Source: Terriglobia bacterium (GTDB taxonomy: Bacteria; Acidobacteriota; Terriglobia; UBA7540). Taken from it: a stretch of DNA of 11,735 nucleotides. The stretch lies in the NCBI GenBank assembly GCA_030040295.1, contig JASHTZ010000024.1, forward strand, positions 1 to 11,735, read 5' to 3'. The position numbers and the translations under genes are program-made. Positions within the stretch are counted from its first letter, which is position 1. Each line of letters opens with the position of its first letter. The notes below the pieces were generated by a model. It did no database searches and was not told the DNA's origin. It saw only the letters and a program-made list of their open reading frames with translations. Below, in pieces: positions 1 through 6,336 of this stretch.

Positions 1-99
1 CGGGACGCCGAGGGCTGCAAGGACCGTCCGCTGGTTTCGAGATACCCGGCCTCGGTCATTCTGGGATGCCGCAGGTCGGAATTTCTGGGGTCTTTTCTT
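1..99. other. no gene assigned at left edge
   Basis: This is the stretch downstream of the cytochrome gene. A minus-strand frame beginning with ATG at 59 stays open to the window edge, but it covers only about 19 codons, has no ribosome-binding site and is not recognisable. No T-rich hairpin terminator is visible after the cytochrome stop codon. Confidence 0.5.
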
Positions 100-681
100 C
101 TATTGACCAGTCTTGTTTGCGAATATCCTCGGCGCGCCTCGCTTGTACTCCGGCAGGGGAGCATACCCATCACGATTCGGCATTTTGACCTTCGGCAGAC
201 TCTGATCGTCCATGACGTCGTCCTCTTGGATGACGCCGCCCTTGTAGAGCAGAAAGGCCGTCAGAGCGTATACCTCATCGGGCTTCAGCGAGCCCTCTTG
301 TCCGAAAGGCATGCCGCGGCTGATGTAGTCCCATATCGTGGTCGCGTACGGGGCGTGGGTCGCCATCAGCGGTCCCGGTTGATTGCTGGGCGAACTGATC
401 ACGGGCTTGCCTTCATTCTTTATCAAAGTAGGAGCTGAGCCGCCGTTACCCTCCCCGTTTGCGCCATGGCAGAGTGAGCACTTCTGAGCAAAGATCTGTG
501 CGCCTTCCTTGGCAGTTCCGTGGCCGGGCGGCAGTTCCTTTCCCTCCGGACCGATCGAAATATCCCAGGCGCGGATTTCTTCTGCGCTTGGGGTCTTTCC
601 CAAACCATAAGTGGGTGACTGTGCCCACCCGGTGCGGAAAGCCCCCAGGATCATCACAGTCAGGAGAAGCCTAAATCGCAT
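100..681 (-). CDS. soxD: SoxD-like monoheme cytochrome c subunit
   Basis: This is a periplasmic class I cytochrome c of 193 residues, the likely electron acceptor of the molybdenum dehydrogenase encoded just upstream. Residues 1-20 form a signal peptide (basic MRFR, hydrophobic core, GWA cleavage site). The heme site is CSLCH at residues 68-72, and the probable axial Met is M124 in GMPFG. The segment around WDYISRGMPFG and LKPDEVYALTAFLLY resembles, from memory, the SoxD subunit of sulfane dehydrogenase. Only one CxxCH is present, whereas the Paracoccus SoxD is longer and diheme, so this is a reduced form, closer in size to SorB-type partners. The ATG at 681 is chosen over an in-frame start at 744 because the signal peptide begins there and a GGAAG lies about 10 bases upstream. 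The start lies inside the end of soxC (11-base overlap), which implies translational coupling. The cytochrome call is secure; the SoxD label is by similarity and context. Confidence 0.82.
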   Translation of the reverse strand: MRFRLLLTVMILGAFRTGWAQSPTYGLGKTPSAEEIRAWDISIGPEGKELPPGHGTAKEGAQIFAQKCSLCHGANGEGNGGSAPTLIKNEGKPVISSPSNQPGPLMATHAPYATTIWDYISRGMPFGQEGSLKPDEVYALTAFLLYKGGVIQEDDVMDDQSLPKVKMPNRDGYAPLPEYKRGAPRIFANKTGQ

Positions 682-1918
682 TGTGGACGCTTCCGTCACT
701 CGCCACCCTCCATGGTTGAATGACATTGTCGAGGCCTGGCACATGGCGCGTCTTGTAATAGTCCGGGGGCTTGTTAAAGAATTTGGCGAAGTCGGCCGTC
801 GACGGCTGAACCTGGCCTATTTCGTCGATGCAGCGCGACTGGAGTACGCACTCCCCTCCGGTCCACTTCCAGTCCATGCCAAAACGGACGTGCGCCATTC
901 GATGCGCCTCGCCGCGGAGCTCAGCGTCCTTCCAGGTCTGGCCGCCGTCGCAGGATACTTCCACCCTGCGAATGGCACCGCCGCCCGACCAGGCCAGTCC
1001 ACTGATCTCGTAGAACCCGGGACCGGGCAGATGCTGTCCGCCGGAAGGAAAGGTGATCACCGATTTCGGTCCCCACTGGAAGCTCAGCGCGGCGGCCTTT
1101 GGGTCGCTCTGAATGTGCCCATAGTCGTTGTACGTCATGTAGAACCGGTCCACCGCCTTGATTCGCCTCAGCCACTTCGTGTTGTAAATTCCTTCATATC
1201 CCGGAACGACGAGGCGCACCGGATAACCTTGCTGAGGACGTATCGGCTCGCCGTTTTGGCCGTAGGCCACGATGCAGTCGTCCATAGCCTTTGCAATCCG
1301 GAAGCTCCCTGCGCCCTTAACCTCCTCCGACCCTTCCGCGACTACCCAGGAAGCCCCTTTCTGCACGCCGACCTCCTTGAGCAACAGAGGCAGCGGCACT
1401 CCGGTCCATTCGGCGCAACTGGTCAACCCGTGCGTTTGCTGAACGGTCTTATGCTCGGGTTTCGCATGGTTTCCCGCGCACTCGATGAAATGAACGCGGG
1501 ATACAGAGGGAAAACGCTTCAAGTCCTCCAGGGTGAACTCCAGCGGACGATCCACCATACCGTGGATCAGGAGACGGTAATCTCTAGGATCGATGTCCGG
1601 AACAATGGAGCCACGGTGGGTGCCTATAAAATGGAGCGAGGACGGCGTGATATTCCCTACCAAATCCTGAAGCGGACACAACACATGAAACGTCATGCCA
1701 AACTCATCGGGCGAAGTTCGCTCGGCCACGGGCACGCGGATCGAGGTCACGTACTTTGACCGCTCGCCATAGGCGATCAGGTCCTTGAGATGTTTGTCAG
1801 AGGCCGCGTCAGGTGCGGGTGGCTGGCTGCTTGCGGTCACCATCGCTCCTGCGGCCAAACCGGCAACCGCGGCGCCATCTTTCAGGAACCCCCTTCGGCT
1901 ACGTCGTCTCGAGTTCAT
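671..1918 (-). CDS. soxC: SoxC/sulfite-oxidase family Mo dehydrogenase, Tat-exported
   Basis: This is a molybdopterin enzyme of the sulfite oxidase family that oxidises sulfite or a protein-bound sulfane in the periplasm and passes electrons to the cytochrome encoded next to it. With ATG at 1918 it has 415 residues. Residues 2-25 carry a twin-arginine signal (SRRRSRRGFLK, then an Ala/Gly-rich core), which fits export of a folded cofactor enzyme. The probable Mo-ligand cysteine is C147 in FIECAGNH. Further family landmarks are HFIGTHRG, VPDIDP, AQNGE-like YGQNGEPIRPQQGYP, IKAVDRF and, in the dimerisation domain, SGLAWSGGGAIRRVEVS. The ending IQPWRVASDGSVHN closely matches the SoxC C terminus as I remember it. 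An upstream in-frame GTG at 2002 would bury the Tat motif; the 1918 ATG has GGAGAG in front of it. SoxC proteins usually read ECPANG at the ligand cysteine, while this one reads ECAGNH, as in SorA and eukaryotic sulfite oxidases, so the substrate is uncertain. No other sox genes are visible in the window. Confidence 0.85.
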   Translation of the reverse strand: MNSRRRSRRGFLKDGAAVAGLAAGAMVTASSQPPAPDAASDKHLKDLIAYGERSKYVTSIRVPVAERTSPDEFGMTFHVLCPLQDLVGNITPSSLHFIGTHRGSIVPDIDPRDYRLLIHGMVDRPLEFTLEDLKRFPSVSRVHFIECAGNHAKPEHKTVQQTHGLTSCAEWTGVPLPLLLKEVGVQKGASWVVAEGSEEVKGAGSFRIAKAMDDCIVAYGQNGEPIRPQQGYPVRLVVPGYEGIYNTKWLRRIKAVDRFYMTYNDYGHIQSDPKAAALSFQWGPKSVITFPSGGQHLPGPGFYEISGLAWSGGGAIRRVEVSCDGGQTWKDAELRGEAHRMAHVRFGMDWKWTGGECVLQSRCIDEIGQVQPSTADFAKFFNKPPDYYKTRHVPGLDNVIQPWRVASDGSVHNAI

Positions 1919-2302
1919 GGGTCTCTCCGTCGCAGGGTTTTCCGCTTCCTGCAGAATGAACTCTTCTTTTGGAATCTCCGATTTCAACTGTTTCCAAGGC
2001 ACGCTACGCCAGTCTATCTTGTGGAGGCGAGCTCAGTCGCCAGGGCTTCTTTGGCGCGTCGCCGGTCGATTTGACCCTTCCCAATGGCCTGCCCGGGCCT
2101 CAATTTCATCATGCCCTTATAACCGATCGATAACATACACCTGACGGCGGCCGGAGGCAACTGTCCGTATCGCGCCATCTAGGACGTAACCAGAGGAGAG
2201 GTCATCGCACCTTTAGGGATGTAACCCCAGTCGCCGAGAGGAACGAGGAAGGTTACAGTGGGTCATAAGTCGCGATGGGAGTATTTTCGGGCGATCGGAA
2301 GC
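1919..2302. other. 384-base gap upstream of soxC
   Basis: No convincing gene. A 32-residue minus-strand reading frame (2014-2112) has an AAGG in front of it but no recognisable product. GTAACC occurs at 2186 and 2221, and its complement GGTTAC at 2251. The in-frame extension of soxC to a GTG at 2002 is judged untranslated. The stretch probably holds the soxCD promoter and decayed sequence from the remnant at 2303-2473. Confidence 0.4.
2132..2160 (-). promoter_or_regulatory. weak candidate promoter for soxCD
   Basis: Read on the minus strand, TTGCCT (2155-2160) is followed after 17 bases by TATGTT (2132-2137), 3/6 and 4/6 matches to the sigma70 consensus. It would give a leader of about 200 bases before soxC. 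It is the best spaced pair I found in the gap, but it may be chance. Confidence 0.2.
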
Positions 2303-2473
2303 TTAGGCCAAGCGACAGTTAGCGCTATCGACTGAGGCGCGAATCGGCTGACCGCCCATCACCACGAGATTGGGATAGGTATTCGACGACCGTAGGATGC
2401 GCAGCGCCACCCAACTGCTTTTTTCGATCGGCACTTCAATGGAGCCGCAATACGCAGCCCCAGTCAAAATTGA
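2303..2473 (-). pseudogene. 3' remnant of a CehA/McbA-like metallohydrolase
   Basis: The minus-strand frame from about 2473 to the TAA at 2303-2305 has no start codon in a sensible place, yet it reads like a protein C terminus: GSIEVPIEKSSWVALRI, then RSSNTYPNLVVMGGQPIRAS and DSANCRLA. From memory, the pattern K/R-SSWVA-R-I, S-S-T-P, V-GG-PIRAS, SAEWC is the conserved tail of CehA/McbA-family (PHP-type) metallohydrolases found in acidobacteria and planctomycetes. The usual continuation after SAEWC is missing, cut by a stop. The fragment's upstream side runs within about 30 bases of the tRNA-Gln 3' end, so the rest of the gene is absent. What is seen is a degraded fragment; the family name is a recollection that needs a search. 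Confidence 0.5.
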
Positions 2474-2501
2474 CCGGTCCGAGCAAGCCCAATGGAATGT
2501 T

Positions 2502-2575
2502 TGGCTGGGAGGCAGGGATTCGAACCCCGATACGCAGATCCAGAGTCTGCAGTCCTACCGTTAGACGACCTCCCA
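2502..2575 (-). tRNA. tRNA-Gln (anticodon CTG)
   Basis: A complete cloverleaf reads on the minus strand. The acceptor stem is TGGGAGG (2569-2575) pairing with CCTCCCA (2506-2512), with G73 and an encoded CCA (2502-2504). The D stem is GTC/GAC, the anticodon stem GCAGA/TCTGC encloses loop CTCTGGA with anticodon CTG, and the T stem CGGGG/CCCTG encloses TTCGAAT. The U1-A72 pair that opens the acceptor stem is typical of bacterial tRNA-Gln. It decodes CAG. It has its own promoter, so it does not depend on read-through from the TonB gene 101 bases upstream. Confidence 0.96.
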
Positions 2576-2593
2576 GTGGACCTTTCAGATAGA

Positions 2594-2621
2594 AGTAAAC
2601 GGAGGAACTGGCGCTTGTCAA
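2594..2621 (-). promoter_or_regulatory. promoter of tRNA-Gln
   Basis: On the minus strand a perfect TTGACA (2616-2621) is followed after 16 bases by TTTACT (2594-2599, 4/6). Transcription would start near 2587, about 11 bases before the tRNA 5' end, a normal leader length for a tRNA gene. Confidence 0.6.
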
Positions 2622-2676
2622 GACCTCTTTTTCAAATGCGAGCCTCAAAATGGGGCAGGGCAATAGTGCAGAGAAC

Positions 2677-3960
2677 TCAGAAGAGACGGAAGCTGACTTC
2701 CACAGTAACTTGCACGGGTACGGGCACGCCGTTTTTCATGGCAGGTTTGAACTTCCAGGTCTTCACGGTCTCGACGGCTTTCTCGTCCAGGCCGAGGCCC
2801 AGAGGCTTTATTACCCGACATTGCGCAACGTTACCGGAAGCGTCGATGATGACAAACAGAACCACAGTGCCCTGATACTTGGCCTTGCGAGCGTCCTCAG
2901 AATAAGGCGGATCGGGTTTGTAGATGGGAATGGGCTCACTCACCCCATTTCCCACGCTGTAAGCTCCACCGCCGGTGCCGCCGCCGCTGCCAGGGCCAAG
3001 ACCGCCGCCGTCGCCGGACCCGACGCCTCCACCGGATCCCGTTCCGATTCCGCCACCGTAACCGGGGCCATTCGACGCGGGGCCAATTACTCCCGCCGGG
3101 TCACCCCAAGGCATGTTGGCGCTCATTTGCGGGAGCTTCAATTCCGGCGGCCCCAAAAGTGCCGGCGCAACCGGGAGTTGGGGGGCGGGGTTGGGGATGA
3201 CGGCCATGGGGGGAGCGAGAGGCGTTCTGGAGAATTTGGGAACGGCCCCCTTTGACGCCGGGGTCGGCGAGCGGTCACCTCCTCCACCGCCTCCGCCGGT
3301 CCTGTTTCCTTTCGCCTCAGGCAGCACGGGAAGATAGGGCGAAATATCCACCACCACGGGCTTCGTGGCGGCTTTCACCGGCTGCCACAGGCGCGAGAGA
3401 AAATAGGGCAGAAAAAGCAAGGTCAGGGCAACCACATGCACGAGCACCGAATTCACGTACGAGGCGGCCTGCAAACGGTAGTCGCGCCAGATGTCGTGCG
3501 GGTATTCGCGGTTCTTGTAGACCAGTGCGCCGACCAATTCACCCAAAACAAACCCTGCGACGACACCCAGGACTACGAAAATGCCTCCTCGCCAAATCCA
3601 GCACAGCGCTCCCAATACAATCCCAAAGGCAATCGCACAAACTGCGCGCTTTTCCTGTTGTTGGTAATTGTATTTGCCGATGGGGTCAGTGGGTTTTTCG
3701 AATGCCGCCTTGAGCTGCGCGGGCAGATCCATGAACCAGGGGCGCATGTCGGTGGCCGGCAGATGAACTGAGCCGCGGAAGTATTGCGCCGGGACGGTTA
3801 TCTTGGGTTCACGAAACAAGTCACGGATTTGCCGCCAAGCAGAGACAAAGAGAGAGGGGGATTCAACGAATGTGACCTTATAACCTTTGGGCGGTTGTGG
3901 GTTGCTGCCGGTTGGAATGTTTTGTGGGCCGGCTTCAACCTGCAAGTTGCTGATTGACAT
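2677..3960 (-). CDS. TonB-family energy transducer with multi-helix N terminus
   Basis: This 427-residue inner-membrane protein would transmit proton-motive force to outer-membrane TonB-dependent receptors. The C-terminal domain (about 345-427) is a clear TonB_C fold: PDPPYSEDARKAKYQGTV, then VVLFVIIDASGNV, LDEKAVETVKTWKFKPA and a final VTVEVSFRLF. Residues about 215-340 are a Pro- and Gly-rich spacer, with a run of seven Gly at 222-228 and repeated GGGxG units at 301-332, expected for spanning the periplasm. The N-terminal 100 residues are soluble, followed by three hydrophobic helices at about 106-123, 126-147 and 169-189. Classical TonB has one helix, so this is a non-standard architecture. 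The ATG at 3960 has an AAGG five bases upstream; a TATGAT -10-like box at 3988-3993 precedes it but lacks a good -35. No ExbB, ExbD or receptor gene is next to it. The family is certain; the substrate is unknown. Confidence 0.88.
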   Translation of the reverse strand: MSISNLQVEAGPQNIPTGSNPQPPKGYKVTFVESPSLFVSAWRQIRDLFREPKITVPAQYFRGSVHLPATDMRPWFMDLPAQLKAAFEKPTDPIGKYNYQQQEKRAVCAIAFGIVLGALCWIWRGGIFVVLGVVAGFVLGELVGALVYKNREYPHDIWRDYRLQAASYVNSVLVHVVALTLLFLPYFLSRLWQPVKAATKPVVVDISPYLPVLPEAKGNRTGGGGGGGDRSPTPASKGAVPKFSRTPLAPPMAVIPNPAPQLPVAPALLGPPELKLPQMSANMPWGDPAGVIGPASNGPGYGGGIGTGSGGGVGSGDGGGLGPGSGGGTGGGAYSVGNGVSEPIPIYKPDPPYSEDARKAKYQGTVVLFVIIDASGNVAQCRVIKPLGLGLDEKAVETVKTWKFKPAMKNGVPVPVQVTVEVSFRLF

Positions 3961-4224
3961 TAGCCTTGATTCCCATTCTTCGGGCTAATCATACACCCGG
4001 GCGCGAGGCTTTGCCTTACCATTTATCCTGATGGCGGATGCCGCAACAGAGTTGTCTCAGCTTGGAATTTGAAATGTTTCCGCCACGACCTTCTTCATAC
4101 TACCACATTCAAAGCGCCCGGATAAAGGCCCAGAACTGTCGGGAAATCTCAATAATTTTCGACGGGGCTGGGCATCCATGGGAATCTGAGGGACGCTGGA
4201 AATCCTTGCGCATAAAGGATCGGC
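3961..4224. other. divergent intergenic region tonB-family/rsmI
   Basis: No gene is supported on either strand. The gap up to the chosen rsmI start (4297) must hold the promoters of both divergent genes. I see the weak -10 for the TonB gene at 3988-3993 and the rsmI promoter candidate listed separately, and nothing else of note. Confidence 0.5.
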
Positions 4225-4253
4225 TTGAGATGGCGGCACCAAGTTGGTAAACT
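4225..4253 (+). promoter_or_regulatory. candidate promoter of rsmI
   Basis: TTGAGA (4225-4230) and TAAACT (4248-4253) are separated by exactly 17 bases. Transcription would begin near 4260 and give a leader of about 37 bases before the ATG at 4297. This placement also argues against using the TTG at 4225 as the translation start. Confidence 0.4.
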
Positions 4254-4296
4254 ACTCCATCAGTTTGATTTTCGATTGCCGGACGGTCCACTTTAT

Positions 4297-5196
4297 ATGC
4301 CGGAACAAGCCAATTTTCTTGACCCCTTGGAGACTGCAAATGGCGAGCACGGAAAGCTCTATGTGGTAGGCACGCCGATTGGCAATCTTGAGGACATCAC
4401 TCTGCGTGCCATCCGGATCCTCAAGGAGGCGGACCTCATTGCCTGCGAGGATACCCGCCGGACACAAAAGCTCCTGAACGCCTACAGAATCCAGACTCCC
4501 ACCGTGAGTTATCACGAGCATAATGAAATGACTCGCGCTCCGGAGTTGGTGATTCAGATGGAAGAGGGCACCAGCATTGCGCTGGTTGCGGATGCCGGAA
4601 TGCCGGTGGTATCGGATCCGGGGTTCCGGCTCGTGCACCTGGCGGTTCGACACGGCATTCCCGTGATTCCCGTTCCCGGCGCCTCCGCCTTTGTGGCGGC
4701 GCTGGCGGCTTCCGGACTCCCCGTGGACAAATTCCGCTTCCTGGGGTTTCTGCCCAGCCGGAAGGGCGAGCGGCGAAGAGCTCTGGAGGAGCTGAAGGAG
4801 GCCACGCGAACGCTGATCTTTTATGAAGCTCCGCATCGACTACTGGAAATGCTCAAGGACGCGCGTGAAGTTCTGGGCGACCGCGACATTGTCATCGCCC
4901 GCGAAGTGACCAAGGTCCACGAGCAATTCGTTCGCGGCACCATCGGGTCAGCCCTGGAGCAGCTAAAGCGGCGGCCGGCAAAGGGTGAGATAACGCTGCT
5001 GATCGGCCCGCACTCCGCATCGGAGGCCGGCGCCGCCGTGCCACCGGGCGCCTCGATTATCTCGGATATTCAGGCCGTAATGGCCGCGAGTAAAGTGGAT
5101 GAACGGGCCGCTTTGAAAATTGTCGCCCGGAATCGAGGCGTTTCAAAAAGCGAGGCGTACCGTTTGCTGCAAGCCGAAAAGAACCGCCGGAATTAG
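4297..5196 (+). CDS. rsmI: 16S rRNA (cytidine-1402-2'-O)-methyltransferase RsmI
   Basis: RsmI uses S-adenosylmethionine to add the 2'-O-methyl group to C1402 in the decoding centre of 16S rRNA, in the cytoplasm. The 299-residue product shows the tetrapyrrole-methylase-type fold with its usual motifs: LYVVGTPIGNLEDIT (21-35), IACEDTRRTQKLL (48-60), the SAM-loop region VADAGMPVVSDPG (97-109), PVPGASAFVAAL (126-137), FLGFLPSRKGERR (148-160), RTLIFYEAPHRL (171-182) and AREVTKVHE (201-209). The tail from about 265 (VDERAALKIVARNRG then KSEAYRLL) is the small helical RsmI C-terminal domain. Length matches the family (about 280-300). ATG 4297 is preferred to the in-frame TTG at 4225, which has no ribosome-binding site and coincides with a promoter box; the site before 4297 is itself weak (GGACGG at a long distance). 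The usual Thr in DAGTP is Met here. It is the only plus-strand gene in the window and appears monocistronic. Confidence 0.95.
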   Translation: MPEQANFLDPLETANGEHGKLYVVGTPIGNLEDITLRAIRILKEADLIACEDTRRTQKLLNAYRIQTPTVSYHEHNEMTRAPELVIQMEEGTSIALVADAGMPVVSDPGFRLVHLAVRHGIPVIPVPGASAFVAALAASGLPVDKFRFLGFLPSRKGERRRALEELKEATRTLIFYEAPHRLLEMLKDAREVLGDRDIVIAREVTKVHEQFVRGTIGSALEQLKRRPAKGEITLLIGPHSASEAGAAVPPGASIISDIQAVMAASKVDERAALKIVARNRGVSKSEAYRLLQAEKNRRN

Positions 5197-5201
5197 ACCT
5201 T

Positions 5202-5262
5202 CGTCCGCGGCTGCCTGCGTGTTGATTCCCCGACAATTGCAAAGTTTTGCCGGCAGCGGACG
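5202..5262. terminator. inverted repeat just after rsmI
   Basis: CGTCCGC plus TGCC (5202-5208 and 5212-5215, with a 3-base bulge) is complementary to GGCAGCGGACG (5252-5262). It begins six bases after the rsmI stop. The loop is long (36 bases) and there is no T run, so it is only a possible terminator or 3'-end stabiliser. Confidence 0.3.
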
Positions 5263-5355
5263 CCGGATTCCTCAGTTGCACCGAATGTAGTGCCGCTTGC
5301 CCGCGTTGAGGGAAGAGGGGCGAAGGGGTGATAGTGTGAGGAGTTTCTTGCAAGC

Positions 5356-5390
5356 GGTGGCGGTCAGGCCTCTTTGAGGGGCCAGCCACC
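5356..5390. repeat. GC-rich hairpin in convergent gap
   Basis: GGTGGC (5356-5361) pairs with GCCACC (5385-5390), and inside it a second imperfect stem (GGCCTC with GAGGGGCC) closes on a TTT loop. An 8-base pair CCGCTTGC (5293-5300) / GCAAGCGG (5350-5357) overlaps its left arm, so two alternative folds are possible. Confidence 0.45.
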
Positions 5391-5425
5391 ATAAAGCCTC
5401 CGAAGCTGTGAAAGAATAAACAACC

Positions 5426-5514
5426 TCACGCCAAGGCGCCAAGACGCAAAGTCACGCAAGGCAGAAGTGCTTTCTTTGCTTGGCGGTGCTTTGCGCCTTG
5501 GCGTCTTTGCGTGA
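5426..5514. repeat. long REP-like near-palindrome
   Basis: The left arm at 5426-5451 (TCACGCCAAGGCGCCAAG followed by ACGCAAAG) is the reverse complement of 5489-5514 with only three mismatches in 26 bases. The inner halves (GCAAGGCAGAA and TTCTTTGCTTGG) are also partly complementary, so nearly the whole 89 bases can fold into one hairpin. The core GCCAAGGCG/CGCCTTGGC with ACGCAAAG units resembles intergenic palindromes that I recall from many environmental genomes. It lies between two converging genes and could act as a bidirectional transcription stop or be a REP/MITE-like element. Confidence 0.75.
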
Positions 5515-5549
5515 AATGTTTTTCTTTTGCGTAGATTTTTTCACAGTTT

Positions 5550-5566
5550 CTCCGGCTTTGCCGGAG
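5550..5566. terminator. short perfect hairpin before secreted-protein gene end
   Basis: CTCCGGC (5550-5556) and GCCGGAG (5560-5566) form a perfect 7-base stem with a TTT loop, 73 bases after the stop codon of the minus-strand secreted-protein gene. On that strand the stem is followed by AAACTGTG rather than T residues, so it is not a canonical Rho-independent terminator. Confidence 0.4.
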
Positions 5567-5639
5567 GATGATTACTTGTGCCCTTGGCACTCGATGTTGA
5601 ATGATCAAAGATGCCAACGCGCAATCTGTGAACCGGTGG

Positions 5640-6173
5640 CTATCGGATTTCAATGACATACCTGCCGAGGTAAACCTTTGCCGGTCCCCCTTGGGAAGTA
5701 ATTGTCGTCAGTGGCTTGGCCTGCTTCAGGCTCTCATCTTTCTTCGCGGCGCACTCGCCCAACTTTTCGCCGGCCTGGTTATAAACCTTGAATGGCGCGT
5801 CGGCGCTGCTGGTGGCAGCAGGGCGTTCAAGTCCAAAGCCGTAGCTGCCCACACCCACGGCGATGCCGCAAACGGAGAGCGGCGTTTCCGTTATCAACAT
5901 GCCGATGTACTTCTGCTGGATCTGCGAGGAGTACCCGGTTGTGTCGATGAGGGCCACAACCAGGCGCGCCCCTTTGGCGTTTTTCAGAACAGCGGCGTTC
6001 CGCTTCTCCACGGGAATGCGATTTCCCTCCAGATAAAAGTCGTTGGGGACTGCACGAGTGAAGGCCTCCGCGCTTACCGGTTCGAATCCGCTTTGGGCGC
6101 GCGCCGCATCAGGCCGGGCGATCAACAAGCACGCCATTCCGATGAGTCCGAAAAGCATCATTTTCTTCTTCAT
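5640..6173 (-). CDS. small secreted protein of unknown function
   Basis: The product has 177 residues and I do not recognise its family. Residues 1-26 are a clear Sec signal peptide (MKKKMM, hydrophobic LFGLIGMACLLIA, ARA cleavage before QSG). The mature part of about 150 residues has two cysteines (C102 in SVCGIAVG and C141 in GECAAKK) that could form a periplasmic disulfide, a Gly-rich beta-type middle (LSVCGIAVGVGSYGFGL) and a short basic, Lys-rich segment at 144-153. There is no lipobox and no further membrane helix. The ATG at 6173 is chosen because GGGAG stands nine bases upstream and the signal peptide starts there; the longer frame to 6248 adds only non-signal residues. It stands alone, 163 bases after the PilZ gene on the same strand, and converges on rsmI. 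A cell-envelope role is inferred only from export. Confidence 0.75.
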   Translation of the reverse strand: MKKKMMLFGLIGMACLLIARPDAARAQSGFEPVSAEAFTRAVPNDFYLEGNRIPVEKRNAAVLKNAKGARLVVALIDTTGYSSQIQQKYIGMLITETPLSVCGIAVGVGSYGFGLERPAATSSADAPFKVYNQAGEKLGECAAKKDESLKQAKPLTTITSQGGPAKVYLGRYVIEIR

Positions 6174-6336
6174 GGGTTTTCTCCCTTGGGTTCTGCAAGT
6201 CTGTAGCTTCGTTGCACGAGGCCGTGAGAGCCTGGGCAAGTCTATCATCGATGGGCCGCAGCCTCATGAACTGCTGCCACTTCCTGATGCCGTATCTTAA
6301 GAGGCTTCATCGCGGCAGGCAAGGGGGCGCAAAGTC

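Larger units (their letters stand above)
5197..5639. other. 443-base convergent intergenic region rich in hairpins
   Basis: This gap lies between the ends of rsmI (+) and the secreted-protein gene (-). I see no gene, but five inverted repeats follow one another at 5202-5262, 5293-5357, 5356-5390, 5426-5514 and 5550-5566. None is followed by a clean T tract in the needed direction, so termination here may rely on the hairpins alone or on Rho. Confidence 0.6.

Noticed and set aside
1..59. ATG-initiated minus-strand frame open at the left edge
   Set aside because: Only about 19 codons are visible, with no ribosome-binding site or recognisable protein.
611..1759. 382-codon plus-strand reading frame opposite soxC
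   Set aside because: It is antisense to a well-supported gene with family motifs throughout, and its own translation is Arg/His-rich with no recognisable domain.
2014..2112. 32-residue minus-strand small ORF upstream of soxC
   Set aside because: It has ATGATG with an AAGG in front but no known family or other coding evidence; too short to support.
2436..2663. 75-codon minus-strand frame across tRNA-Gln
   Set aside because: It runs through the complete tRNA gene and its promoter, so it is not a protein gene.
2960..3070. GC-rich low-complexity tract that looks like a minisatellite
   Set aside because: It encodes the Gly-rich periplasmic spacer of the TonB protein, expected for this family.
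5426..5659. 77-codon minus-strand frame in the convergent gap
   Set aside because: Half of it is translation of the long palindrome, and it overlaps the end of the secreted-protein gene.
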